The notes beneath the pieces are model-generated. The model made no database searches, was not told where the DNA came from, and worked only from the letters and a program-made list of their open reading frames with translations. Made by a program: the position numbers and the translations under genes. This document shows positions 37,046 to 48,378 of a stretch of DNA of 64,000 nucleotides, piece after piece (the first letter of the stretch is position 1; every line of letters begins with the position of its first letter). Source of the stretch: Acorus gramineus (lineage: Eukaryota; Streptophyta; Magnoliopsida; Acorales; Acoraceae). The stretch covers positions 930,001-994,000 of the forward strand of contig JAUJYN010000018.1 of assembly GCA_030737835.1 (NCBI GenBank), in the 5' to 3' direction.

Positions 37046-39432
37046 TGTTATATATGTGTCACTTTTAGCCTGCTGGTAACCGTTAGAGCGTCCTGGCAGT
37101 TTTAAAATTTTTAGGGTTTTCGATCGGAACCGCTTATTTTTAGACTGTTAGCTATCGTCTGAGTTAGAGGACTCCGATTGAAAATCTGACTGCATATTTG
37201 GTGTCCTGGTGCCATTTTAGACCTCTCACGAAAATTTCGTCGAATTCTGGACGCGCGAGGTGCGCGCGGAGGTGCTGGCGGAGGTGCTGGACGCGCGAGG
37301 TGCGCGCGGAGGTGCTGGCGGAGGTGCTGAGCGGAGCGCTTGGGTGCTGGGGCGCGCGCGGAGGAGGCGCGGGGCGAGGAGCCGTGCGCGAGGCGTGCGC
37401 GGGGCGCGGCGGAGCGGCGGAGGTGCGCGGGGGGCGCGCGCGGGGCGTGGAGCGTGCACACGGCGTGCGGGGCGCGTGCGGGCTGCCGCGGCTGGGCTCG
37501 GTGGACGCGCGGGGCCCCGGGCGGTGCGCGGAGTGCGCGGGCTGAGGCGCGGCGGCGCGTCCGGGCGGTCGGGTGGCCGTGCGGGTGGTGGCCGGCCGTG
37601 CGGGGGGTTGTCAGAGTGCTCGGGCTAGCGTGCGTGCGGGTCGTATGCACGTTTGCCGAGTGTTGGGAGTTTAATTATGGGTTTATGTATTTTGTAGTAT
37701 TTATGGATTTTAACTCACCATATTGATTGTCTGTCTTGCAGATCTCGACGGGCGGTCGCGCGACGACCCCGATTCTGGTGAGTGGGACAATCCAACCCAG
37801 TAGAGAGGTGTTATACGCACTTGGGCGTATACCGACCTCTCCTGGGGCGACATGGATAAATATTACCTGCAAATAATATGTAATCCATGCTTGTGTGAAT
37901 GATGTGTAGAATGCATGCTACCCTAGGCTTTTATGTTAGGGACTTGCACCCATAGGATATGCGTATGAGCCATGCAGCATGTCCCCTGGTTTTCATGCTA
38001 GGAAACCCCGGCCTATGCATGCGTCCTACTAGTTTAATTATTAAATTAAATGCTGGTATCTGTTAGATCGCATGCCTTAGGATAATATTATAGGGAGGAG
38101 CCTTGCGAGGTCAACGCTGAGACCCGTGTTAGGGTACTCCGTGTTCCTTGTTTGGTTGTCGGGATGTCCTGTATCGGGACCTCGGGCTGCCCTCCCAAGG
38201 TTCTAGTCCCAATAATATTATATGTAATGATTGTATGATTGGTATAATTATTAGTATAGTTGGTAGATATTATAGGGGAGGGGCCTTGCAAGGACAGCGG
38301 TGAGACCCGGGTTAGGGTACTCCGTGTTCCTTGTTTGGTTGTCGGGGTATCCTATAACGGGAACTCACGCCGCCCTCCCGAGTTGCTTTCCCCAATGATA
38401 TTCCAGCCTTACTGATTTTTGTACATGTTCCCGCATCTTGATGATGCACCTGGTTGAATTCAGAGGAATTCATGACATTTGAGTTGTAATGATATGTAGT
38501 TGGCGGATCCGAGTGGATCATATGCGTATGGATAGGCTGTTCTGTTCCCTGCGTTGGATTCGGTAGAGGCTACCCCCAGCGTTAGACAGGGCCTTCCTGA
38601 CAGAGGGCTCCCATTAGTAGGCACCTCCTGATTTGGTGACGGACTGTGCTGAATGTGGGAGTAGACCAGGCGGCCTATGGAGTGGAGGGAGAGACTATCG
38701 GTGGACCAAGGGTGACCAACAGCCTAGTCAGTCCCAAAATCCTATGTCACCCATTGATGGGTGAGGGTGAGGGTGTAGTGGGTTGGCGATGAGCGACCTA
38801 CTGGATTTGTGAATAGATGATTATCAGTCCCAATAGCCTATGTCACCCATTGATGGGTGAGGGTGAGGGTGTGGTGGTTCGGCGAAGTACGAACCACTGG
38901 ATTATGTTGTTATGTATTGATGGCTGGATAAAATAATGGAATATTGGTAAATATTGTCTGTGATGCGTGGGTTGTGCTGTTCACTGAGCGTGTGGCTCAC
39001 CCCTCGCATATGTTTTTCCCCAGTTGCCACTGAGCCTGAGCTGGAGCCGGAGCAGCAGTTGGAGCTTTCCGAGGGATTTCTTCAGTAGCGGAGCAGCGCT
39101 ACGTCCGCGAGTACCAGAGGCTATCAGCATCCCTTTCCTTGGCTGTATGTATTTTATTTCCGTGCTTGGCACGTGTTGGTATATGTTCAGTTGTTTTCCA
39201 TGTATATTGGCTCTCACAGGACGTATGATTGTGTATCGAGTCTGTAATATGTTTTGGTTACAGACTCAGTTTTAGCTTCCGCTACATTGTGTATATATTA
39301 TGTCAGCCCTGTTTGATATGTGTTGTCATCTTATTTGTGGTTTAGAGTATATATTATTGATCTCCTGTGTTGGCTTCTGATATGATATATACACTTGCCG
39401 CGTCCCTGGGTTGGCCGCCCTGGGGCGTGACA
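37046..39432 (+). repeat. Solo LTR S1 (2387 bp) in the LINE, target duplication ATATT
   Basis: It starts tgttatatatgtgtcac and ends gccctggggcgtgaca, with atatt at 37041-37045 and 39433-39437. It has a type II U3, CpG-rich block (37250-37640), micro-exon 37742-37777, two ~180-bp tandem copies of a segment with cgtgttccttgtttggttgt (from 38092 and 38274), G-rich units (38750-38880), and an acceptor at 39022-39023. No internal region is present. Confidence 0.92.
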
Positions 39433-39790
39433 ATATTGTCGCCGGTACAACCATCAATGCCACCGAACCAGGGACACCACCACCGCTCGCCTCGCCCAAT
39501 TTTTTCCCCGCCTCCCACATCCCGTCAACAGTCATGAAGTTAGCGGTGAAGCCAATAGACATCTCTAACCGCTCCCATATTTGCCTTGTGAAACTTCACG
39601 AGCATAACAAGTGAGTTGTGGTTTCCCGTTCCACATTGCATAGCACACATATGTCGGATTCATAGGGTCTCCAAATCGCCCGATACGCTTTGGTTAATAG
39701 ACGCTCTTGCAGTACCAGCCAAACAAACCCTTTTATCTTCAGAGGTACCTTCAATCTCCATAGGATTGGCGCGTTGTCTTGGACAGCCAG
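39433..39790 (-). pseudogene. LINE zf-RVT piece
   Basis: Minus strand: AVQDNAPILWRLKVPLKIKG, then FVWLVLQERLLTKAYRAIWR and the zinc-binding CVLCNVERETTTHLLCS typical of zf-RVT, then WERLEMSIGFTANFM and GSVALMVVPATI at the S1 junction. It lies between two LTR insertions and flows into both neighbouring LINE pieces. Confidence 0.85.
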
Positions 39791-42129
39791 TGTCACACCC
39801 CAGGGCGGTCGTCCGCGAGACGTGGCAATTATATAATATCAATTATCAATACTTGAGGTCAACAAAGACTCCAACAACAACATACAAGGTGGCAAGGCAA
39901 AGATAAATGATAGCTAACTAAAAAGCGGAACCATAAAAACATCAATAAGTCTGTAAACCCAAAACATTATTACAGACTCGAATACACAATCACCATCCTA
40001 TGAAAACCAAGTCTAGTCCAATCAAATACATCCTGTGCAACACGCACGATTAACAAATACATGACTCTAAGACTGCTAACAGCCTCGCACTTGCCATCCA
40101 CCGGACAGAAAGCTCCACGCACGCAAGACCACGCAACAGGGAAGCTCCAGCTCCACGCCCAACACCGACCTTGTAAAAGAAACAGTACGTGAGGGGTGAG
40201 CTACAAGCTCAGTGAGTGACTGGAAACCAAACACCATTACAACAATTTAATACTAAGGCAATTTCCTTTCAAGGAAAATCATGGGTAGAAACCAAAGGGA
40301 TGACAAGGTCACGCGACAGCGCGACCATACCTCGCCCTTGCCCTCACTCCCCGGAGGGAGGCTTTTGGGACACTCGGGGAGGAATACCTGTTAACCATAA
40401 CACATGGTGTTACTGGATAACAAGATACAACGAGTCCATCCGCTATGAGGTAGAGATATACTTTGATACCTCAAGCGTTAGAAGCAGCATACCTAGAGTA
40501 TACTCGATGGGTATAAGAGTCACGTGACGACGTGACTCCAAATCTCCCACACCCTCACCCCTAAGGGTGACACGGAAACTGTTGGGAGAAACCTTTTGCT
40601 CTACACCCTTCGTCATCCGGTAGCCCTCTCCCGAGTAGCCTCACCTGGTATACTCCCATGATCATTACATCTGCCAAACGCATCGGTAGTACCTACAGGT
40701 GGGAGCCCTCTGTCAGGACAGCTTCAACATCGGGCAGCTTCAACGCGGATCCGATGAAGGGGAGAATGATTCCACGCTCGCAATATCGTCCGGTAGCCCT
40801 CTCCAGCGTAGCCTCTACCTATCAGCCTTCTATGATCAGTACATCCACCAGATGGGTACAACAGTACGCATCAGTAGCACTTACAAGTGATGGCACTACA
40901 CAGGACAGCTTCGACGCTGGGCAGCTTCGGTGCACGACGATATTGGGAGGAAGACTTCGCATTCGCAATGCGAAACCTATGGAAAAATCAACTATCCTCG
41001 GTAATCCCATACCGAAATATGCTTGAAATCCCATAGAGACGTGTCGCTCAGACGCAAGGAGTCACCTCTGCTCTCGCACAGAGATAAGCCCTAAGGCATA
41101 ACCCCACAGGCGGTTCATACACTCACCTAACATGGGTAGGCCTAGCTTAATGCCATAACCACCGGCTTAACAAAACCGATATGATAATGAATTCTCTTGA
41201 ATTTCAATCGAGTGCATCGCTCAGATGCAAGGGGGCGATTACATCGCTAGCGCTCTAACTAATAAGGTACAACTCGATAGCGGGTCATACCCACGCCTAT
41301 TCCAGATAGGCCTAATCAGTCTTAACATGCGCATATATATTACAGGAGAATTATATCATAGTTATATACATGAACTACATTCACGATAACATAATAATTA
41401 ATTATAGGGATACTCCCTAACATGGATAAAAGCATAAACAATAAATATGCAACATATATGTCAGGTATGGCCTACATAAAATGCATACAAAGACATTAAT
41501 CATACAAGCATACAAGTGTACCCTAACATGTGTTGGATATCACCAACTTAACAGGGAAGGGTTAAGCGCGATCTCACGCACTAACAGGTGCATGCTAATA
41601 TTCCCAAACAAACCTAAGTCAAGTAGGAACCATATCTACTTACTTAGTCCGCACAAAGAGAGAGGGCGAGAGAGAGCTCATCATCTCTAGAAGTTGGTCA
41701 TAGCTTTGCCCCAACAATATGGGTGTAACAACTATACCACGCCCTCAAGTCTTAGGAATAGGGAATATTAAGTATGCACCCAGTTATTAACCCAGGATTA
41801 ATCATGTTAGATATTACTAATATAGGGGTAGTGTTTCAAACAAGGACTATCTAAGTCATGCCATATTCTATACATCCATATAACCACACAGAACACAAGC
41901 CCATACAAGAAGGGTGCATGCAAAACATGATTATTCAAACATGAATACAATACATAGGCAAGTATATGGTAGAATCTACGTAATATACGAGCTATACAAG
42001 ACTAGCATGCATGATATCTAGCATATTTAGGGTGCAAAGGTGTCCCATGGATGTGCGAAGCACGACTACGTGCATCGAGCGCTCCCTGAAGGATTGGATC
42101 GAACCACTCACCGATACCCAGGTCGTCAC

Positions 42130-42490
42130 GCATCGCGAGGCAGCACGCGAGCAGGGCAAGCGGGGCAGCACGCACGTGGAATGGCACGCATGTGGGGCAG
42201 GTAGGATAGCATGCACGCGGGCAGCACGCACGCAAGAGGAAGCACGCACACACGGGGTAGCACCCGGGATGCACAGGCAGAGCACGGTGCGTTGGGCACG
42301 CTGCAGGGCACACTAGAGGGCACATTGGGCACAGGCGCAGGGCACTCCTCAGGGCACAGGCGTAGGGCATGCTTGGCATAGACGCAGGGCACGTCGCAGG
42401 GCATGATGGGCACAGGCGCTGGGCTGGTAGGGTAGCAAGCAGGGCAGCAGACAGGGCATGCTGGGCACAGGCAGCACACACAAGGTAGCA
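42130..42490 (-). repeat. GGGCA-type minisatellite inside LTR S2
   Basis: Imperfect units built on gggcacaggcgcagggca and gggcagcacgc, about 15-24 bp each. They replace the alternating CG/TG block found at the same place in sister LTRs. Frames through it give Cys/Ala/Pro-rich nonsense. Confidence 0.7.
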
Positions 42491-43890
42491 CGCATGCGTG
42501 TCACGCCCCAAGGCGGCCTTCCCCGAGACGTGGCAATAATAAAATATCAGCTATCAATACCTGAGGTCAATAAAGACTCAAACAACAATACACAAGGCGG
42601 CAAAGTAAGATAATGATAACTGACTGAAAAGCGGAAGCATAATATATAAACAATGTCTGTAAATAAAAAATATTATTACAGACTCGAATACACAATCACT
42701 GTCCTGTGAGAGCCAAGTCTAGACCAAAGAAAATACAACCTGTGCCACATGCACGATTTACAATACATACAATGACTCTAGGACTGCTGACAGCCTCGCA
42801 CTCGCCATCCGCCGGAAGAACGCTCCACGCCCATAAGACCACGCCACAGGAAAGCTCCAACTCCACGCCCAACACTGCCCCTGAAAAGAAACAGTATGCG
42901 AGGGGTGAGCTACAAGCTCAGTGAGTGGCTGAAAACCAATCACCATACTACAATTCAATACATATACACTTTCCTTTCAAAAAAAACATGGGTGGAAGCC
43001 CATGGATAACAGGGTCACGCGGTAGCGCGACCAACCTCACCCTCACCCTCACTCCCGGAGGGAGACCCTTGGGACTTTTGGGGAGAGACCATACCGTTGG
43101 TCGAGGAGACCCGGGATTACTGGTCTACACAACACTACTGGATCATCTACATCTAGATAACTGCCCAACGATATCCTTGAACATCGATTACGAGACCGAA
43201 CCCAACAACTATGGGAACGGTCAAAAAATGAATGAGTCACGCGGCGATGTGTCTTCGCCTCATCCTCACCCTCACCAATATCATTCGTTAACCCTCTCCC
43301 GGGTAGCCTCTACCTGGTATACTCCCATGATCAGTACGCTCCCGAATGCATCGGTGGTACCTACGAATGGGAGCCCTCTGTCAGGACAGCTACAACCCGG
43401 CCTCTTCAACTCACCGCTCTACACCCTTGGTCCACCGGTAGCCCTTTCCCCGGGTAGCCTCTACCTGGTATACTCCCATGGTCAGTATTTTTCCGAATGC
43501 ATCGGTAGTACCTGCAAATGGGAGCCCTCTGTCAGGACAGCTGTAATCCCGAGAAGTTCCTACATCGGATCCAACGAAGGGGAGAACGATCCCATGTTCG
43601 CAAAGCGAACCCAACGAAAGACAACTACTCTCGATAATCACTTATCAAGATATCAAAACACAGGCATAACAACAATCTATGCAACACAACTCATATTAAC
43701 CTTAAAATAATTAAAGTCCCTAAACGAGAGTAACTGTACAAGCTAGTGGGTCGTAACATCGCCGACCCACCCCACCCTCACCCTCACCCTTTAGGGGTGA
43801 CATGGGCCTTTTGGGGACAGACTAGGCAGCTCTCCACCCTTGGTCCACCAGTAGCCTCTCCTTCGCGTAGCCTCTACCTGGTATACTCCC

Positions 43891-44754
43891 AATATCCTAT
43901 GTCACCCATTGAAGGGTGAGGGTGAGGGTGTGGTGGGTTGGCGATGTAACGACCCACTGGATTGTAAGTCCCAATATCCTATGTCACCTATTGAGAGGTG
44001 AGGGTGAGGGTGTAGTGGGTCGGCGATGTAGCGATCCACTGGATTTGGTAGTGATGTTTATCAGTCCCAATATCCTTGTCACCTATTGAGGGTGAGGGTG
44101 AGGGTGTAGTGGGTCGGCGATGAGCGACCCACTGATTTGTGTGATGATTATCAGGCTAGTAAGTCCCAACATCCTTTGTCACCTATTGAGGGTGAGGGTG
44201 AGGGTGTGGTGGTTCGGCGATGTAACGACCCATCGGATTTGTGTTGTTCATGCCACTTAGAGGCTTTTGCTGATAAATGGTGGTTAATATGAACTGTGAT
44301 GCATGGGTTGTGCTATTCACTGAGCGTGTGGCTCACCCCTCGCATAATTATTTTCTCCAGTTATCACTGAGGTGGACTTGAAGGAGGAGCTCCCCGAGAG
44401 AGACTACACCAGTAGCGGAGTAGCGCCACGTCCCGCGAGTTATAGAGGCTATCAGCACCCCTTTTTGGATTGTATGTATTATTTTCCGTGCTTGGGCACG
44501 CGGTTGTATTTTATTTGGATGTCTTTGTATATATTGGCTCTCACAGGACAGTTGATTATGTATCGAGTCTGTAATATGTTTTTGGATTACAGATTCAGTC
44601 TTTTAGCTTCCGCAATTAGTGTATATATCATGTCAGCCCTGCTTTTGGTGTTGTGTTGTCATTTTAGCTGTTGTGTGAGTATGTTATTGAACTCCTGTTT
44701 ATACTGATATCATATATACACTTGCCGCGTCCCGGGGACGCCTGGGGCGTGACA
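43891..44754 (+). repeat. 5' LTR of element B (partial)
   Basis: It matches 50669-51547, including four G-rich/hairpin units and the end cctggggcgtgaca. It begins where S3 sequence stops, with the word tccca shared by both. The acceptor-like CAG is at 44358-44360. Confidence 0.85.
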
Positions 44755-44759
44755 AAAGT

Positions 44760-44771
44760 TGGTATCAGAGC
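44760..44771 (+). other. Primer-binding site of element B (tRNA-iMet type)
   Basis: tggtatcagagc lies five bases after the 5' LTR end. It is the standard initiator-tRNA-Met site of plant Ty3/gypsy elements and matches the one in element A. Confidence 0.9.
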
Positions 44772-44872
44772 CTGGTCCTGTCAGAGCCAATGGTCTTCTT
44801 TCGTAGAGATGAGTCCTAGGATTTCGATATGAGTATTCTGATCCTAGTGTCTGGTTTTCTTGGGTTGCTGAT

Positions 44873-45301
44873 ATGCCTCCTCGTGGAGGACGGCGCGGAC
44901 TAGGTCCCTCTCGACCTTTGGAGGTTTCCGGACCTACTAGAGGCGAGGATGCTACTGGAGAGTCCACGGCTGTGAGGCCAGGATCGGTGCAGGAGCCTCC
45001 TGCATGGAAACGTGCGTTCGCTCGGATAACAGATTTGGTGGAGACTCAGGTGAGGGCACTGGAGGCCCAGGCTAGAATGTTGGCAGAGCAGGCACGGGAG
45101 ATTCAGGAGCTGCGGGCGGCCCGTGATGCAGTTCCACAGGTCCCCTTGATGGCAGATCCGCCAGTGGTACCCGAAGTACCCCCAGTCCCCGTGGTGTTCC
45201 CAGCGGTGAAAGTTCAGGATCCCCTGGTGAGGGAGGTGGAGCTAGAGGCTGCAGCGCGAGTATTGAGAAAGGTTGTTCAAGTTGAGGAGGCCGGGTTGTA
45301 G
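44873..45301 (+). pseudogene. Gag N-terminal remnant of element B
   Basis: A 142-aa frame beginning MPPRGGRRGLG, basic and Pro/Gly-rich at first, then a helical, Ala/Glu-rich stretch (VRALEAQARMLAEQAREIQE) and a Pro/Val-rich linker. Position after the primer site and composition suit the start of a Tekay-type Gag. No capsid core or zinc knuckle follows. Instead sequence resembling the LTR begins at about 45302. Confidence 0.55.
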
Positions 45302-45900
45302 CTGTCCTGGCAGAGAATTCCCATCCGTAGGTACCACCGATGCAGTCGGAGGGGTACTGATCGTGGGAGTATGCCAGGTAGAGGCTAACCCGGAAAAGGA
45401 TTAATGAATGATGTCGCGAGCGTGGAATCGTTCTCCCCTTCGTCAGATCCGTGTAGTACAGCCCCGGCGTTAGACAGGCTATCCTGTAACAGGTAAGCTA
45501 CGGAGCGGGGAGAGGCTACCGGTGGACCAGGGGTGTAGAGCAGTCTAAGTCTCTCCCAAAGTCCCAAGTTTCCTCCTTTCGGGAGTGAGGGTGTGGATGA
45601 GGCGAAGACGCGACGTCTCGTGACCCAATTGTTGTTCGACCGTTCCCAAAGATGTTGGGTCCGGTCTTGTGATGGATGTTGAAGGATATCGATGGGTGAT
45701 TATCTAGATGTAGATGATCCAGTGGGGTTAATAGTGTTCTTTAAGGGTGATGTCTTCTTCCAGACTTCCTACTCTGGATGAGGGGCCTTGCAGGGTCAGC
45801 GTTGAGACCCGGGCTAGGGTACTCCGTGTTCCTTGTTTGGTTGTCGGGGTATCCTATATCGGGACCTCATGGTACCCTGCCAAGGTTTCTTTTCCCAGTC
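45302..45900 (+). repeat. LTR-derived sequence within element B's internal region
   Basis: 45302-45735 matches LTR parts (compare 21965-22440 and 12720-13080), in plus orientation. 45775-45895 matches the segment with cgtgttccttgtttggttgt found in LTRs at 50210-50320. The second stretch is also present in the internal region of element A (about 2500-2640, reverse). Confidence 0.7.
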
Positions 45901-45952
45901 AAGGACTACCTTAGAAGCATCAAATTGATGGTGGATTAAGTGCGAGTTTTGG

Positions 45953-48250
45953 TTGGAGAGTATGGCCTTTCAGGGCCACGTGATTTTTGGCAAGGGCATA
46001 TCTGTGGACCCGGATAAGATGCTCGCCGTGTTAAATTGGCGTCGACCGTCGAACCCCGCAGAGATTTGGAGCTTCCTGGGCTTGGCGGGTTATTACAGGA
46101 GGCTTGTCGAGGGTTTCTCAAAGATAGCTGTACCTCTTAACCGCCTCGCTCGGAAGGATGTCCGGTTCGAGTGGTCCCCGTCTTGCGAGGAGAGCTTCCT
46201 GGAGTTTAAGCGAAGGCTCACCTCAGCGCCAGTTCTTACCTTCCGTCTGGGAGGGGTGGGTTCGCAGTTTGCTCCGATGCATCGCGGTTGGGTGTGGTGA
46301 TGCGTTCGATCGGGATTGGGTGCGTCCTATTGCAGCTCAGTGGGCGATCGCTAGTGGACAGGGTTCCATAGTGGCATCTGGAGTCGCTTCGATAAATCAT
46401 TGTGTGTTGTAGCTGCCCGGTTGAGGCCAGAGCCCTGTGAGGTGCTCCCAGATCCTATGCTTGTGGTTCGCCCATATGGCAGAGATAGCGGGCTTGGGAG
46501 GCTACCAGGTAGAGGCCACACCGGGAGAGTGCTGCTAAATGATGACGAGAGCGTGGACTCCCCGTGATAAATCTGCCCATGGAGTGCAGGATGCCGGAGT
46601 TCCAATGGTTGTGATGAGCGGCCTGTCGGTGGCGGCATGTGAAGCACAGTTGAAACTGTCGCGTTTTGCCCCACATTGGTCGCAAATAAGGAGCGCGATG
46701 CTAGCGTTCGTGATGGGACTGACCGCCATATCAGATAGATGACGTCGCATAGGCGTTGTCGAGGTTCGACGACCCCTTATTGCGTGTCTTGTGGATTAAG
46801 TGCGGTTGAGCGGCTTACCCAGCGTGTAAGTGTTATCATGAGCGCCAGCCATGCTCGAGGAGCAGAATCCGAACTTGATTGTTCATGGTGTTGTTTTGAT
46901 CTCCCCGTGGAGGTAGAAGATCAATTACCTTTGCCGCGAATCGATGATCTATTTGACCAGCTCTGAGAGCGAGTGTCTGCTGTTAGATCGATCTTCGCAC
47001 AAGGGCACCACAAGCTGGAGATCCGAGAGTTGGACATCCCGTAGATGGCCTTTCGTGACCGTTCAGGCACTACGAGTTTTAAGTACTGCCGTCGGGGTTG
47101 ACGAATGCGCCGGATGCCTTCGTGGATCTCAAAAGTTTTATTGGGTTTCCGAGGACTACTTTGGGGTAGTCTTTGTTGAGTTGCTGTGGTGTGATGATAA
47201 GATGATGTGGGTGACCTTGTTTCCCCAGGTTGGCATGCCCTCAGGCAAAGTTCGAGATTCATCATCGCGTGAAAAGCGTCAGTCCATCGAGATTCCTCAG
47301 TGGACGTGAGAGTGGGTTGTCAGGGATTGTTGCAGACTCGTTAATGTCACGTTCGGGTCACGACGCCGTCTGGGTGATCATTGACCGACTGACTAAGTCC
47401 GCGATTCCCTCCCTATCAGACTGATTGAGTCTCTGGATGCCTTGACGTGGGTTTCCACCTTCGCGATTGTTCGTCTTCATGGCACTCCAGTCGGCGCTAT
47501 TTTCGGTTGAGACGCGAGGGTTACTTTGAGGTTGTGGCGCAGCCTTTGGCGCGAGCCTCCATTTAAGTATAGCGTTTCATCGCCGATGGACAGCCAGTCA
47601 ATGAGGACGATTCGGACCTTGGAGGACATGCTATGTGCCTGCGTGTTCGATGATGAGGGCAGTTGGGTGAGGCACCACCCATTGTTGGGGTATGCCTGCA
47701 AGCGACTGCCATTCGAGCACCCAGATGGATCTGTGAAGGGCACTCTACAGGCGCAGTTTCATACCTCCCTTGTGTTGGGACGGTAGTGGAGCGCCAGTTG
47801 GAGGGGCCATAAGTTAGTTGTTTGACCTTGCGGTGGCCGGGTTGGTTCGTGTGTATATCTGCACCTCCCAGAACCGACAGAGGGCTACCCAAGTCATCGT
47901 CGTCAGGGGCTTACCTTTGGGTTTTGGCGACCATATTTTTCAGAAGGTGTCCTGGTTTAGGGGCACCCTCTGTTTCGACGTTCGGGGCAAGCTGAGTTGC
48001 TCTTCAATGGGACCTTTTCTCGTCATTGAGTGGATTGGGGAGGTGGCTTATCATGTAGCCTTTCCCCACAGCTGGTTCATGCCCACGACGTCGTCCTTGT
48101 CCCATGGCCGAGGCGTTATGTCCACGATCCTGCTCAGTCTTTCTGTTCGACCGCCTCATCCTCGAGGTGGATTTGTCGCTCGTGGAGCAGTGGATTGAGG
48201 TCGGGGACAAGCATGAGAAGAGGCTCCACGCTAAGACTGTTCCTTTGATT
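45953..48250 (+). pseudogene. Pol remnants of element B (RT, integrase)
   Basis: 45953-46300 carries the end of RT: FQGHVIFGKGISVDPDKM, SFLGLAGYYRRLVEGFSKIA and EFKRRLTSAPVLTF. 46921-46966 carries LPRIDDLFDQL, an RT palm entry motif. 47300-47420 carries SGHDAVWVIIDRLTKSA and 47526-47786 MRTIRTLEDMLCACVFDDEG, both integrase core. 47940-48240 carries VRGKLSCSSMGPFLVIEWIG and the chromodomain-like tail. These define the chromovirus (Tekay/Del) affinity. It is a fossil with many breaks. Confidence 0.8.
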
Positions 48251-48365
48251 ATAGTGTGTTAGTAGCGCCAGTCCGGTGCGAAGACCACTTGGGAGCAAAG
48301 GTCTAAGCATGATACTTTCGGTCTTCCCTTTTGGGTTTCCTTAAATTTCGAGGACTAAATTTCCT

Positions 48366-48378
48366 AAGGGGGGAAGAA
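48366..48378 (+). other. Polypurine tract of element B
   Basis: aaggggggaagaa lies directly before the 3' LTR (tgttgtgtctg at 48379). This is the plus-strand priming site of reverse transcription. Element A has the equivalent at 387-402 in reverse. Confidence 0.85.

Noticed and set aside
43891-44240. CRISPR-like regularly spaced repeats
   Set aside because: The units are directly adjoining with diverged repeat sequence and no unique spacers, in a plant LTR.
46351-46685. Frames of about 76-117 aa recurring opposite the pol remnants (also 2043-2396)
   Set aside because: They are antisense to decayed internal sequence of A and B. They recur because the elements are related, not because they are genes.
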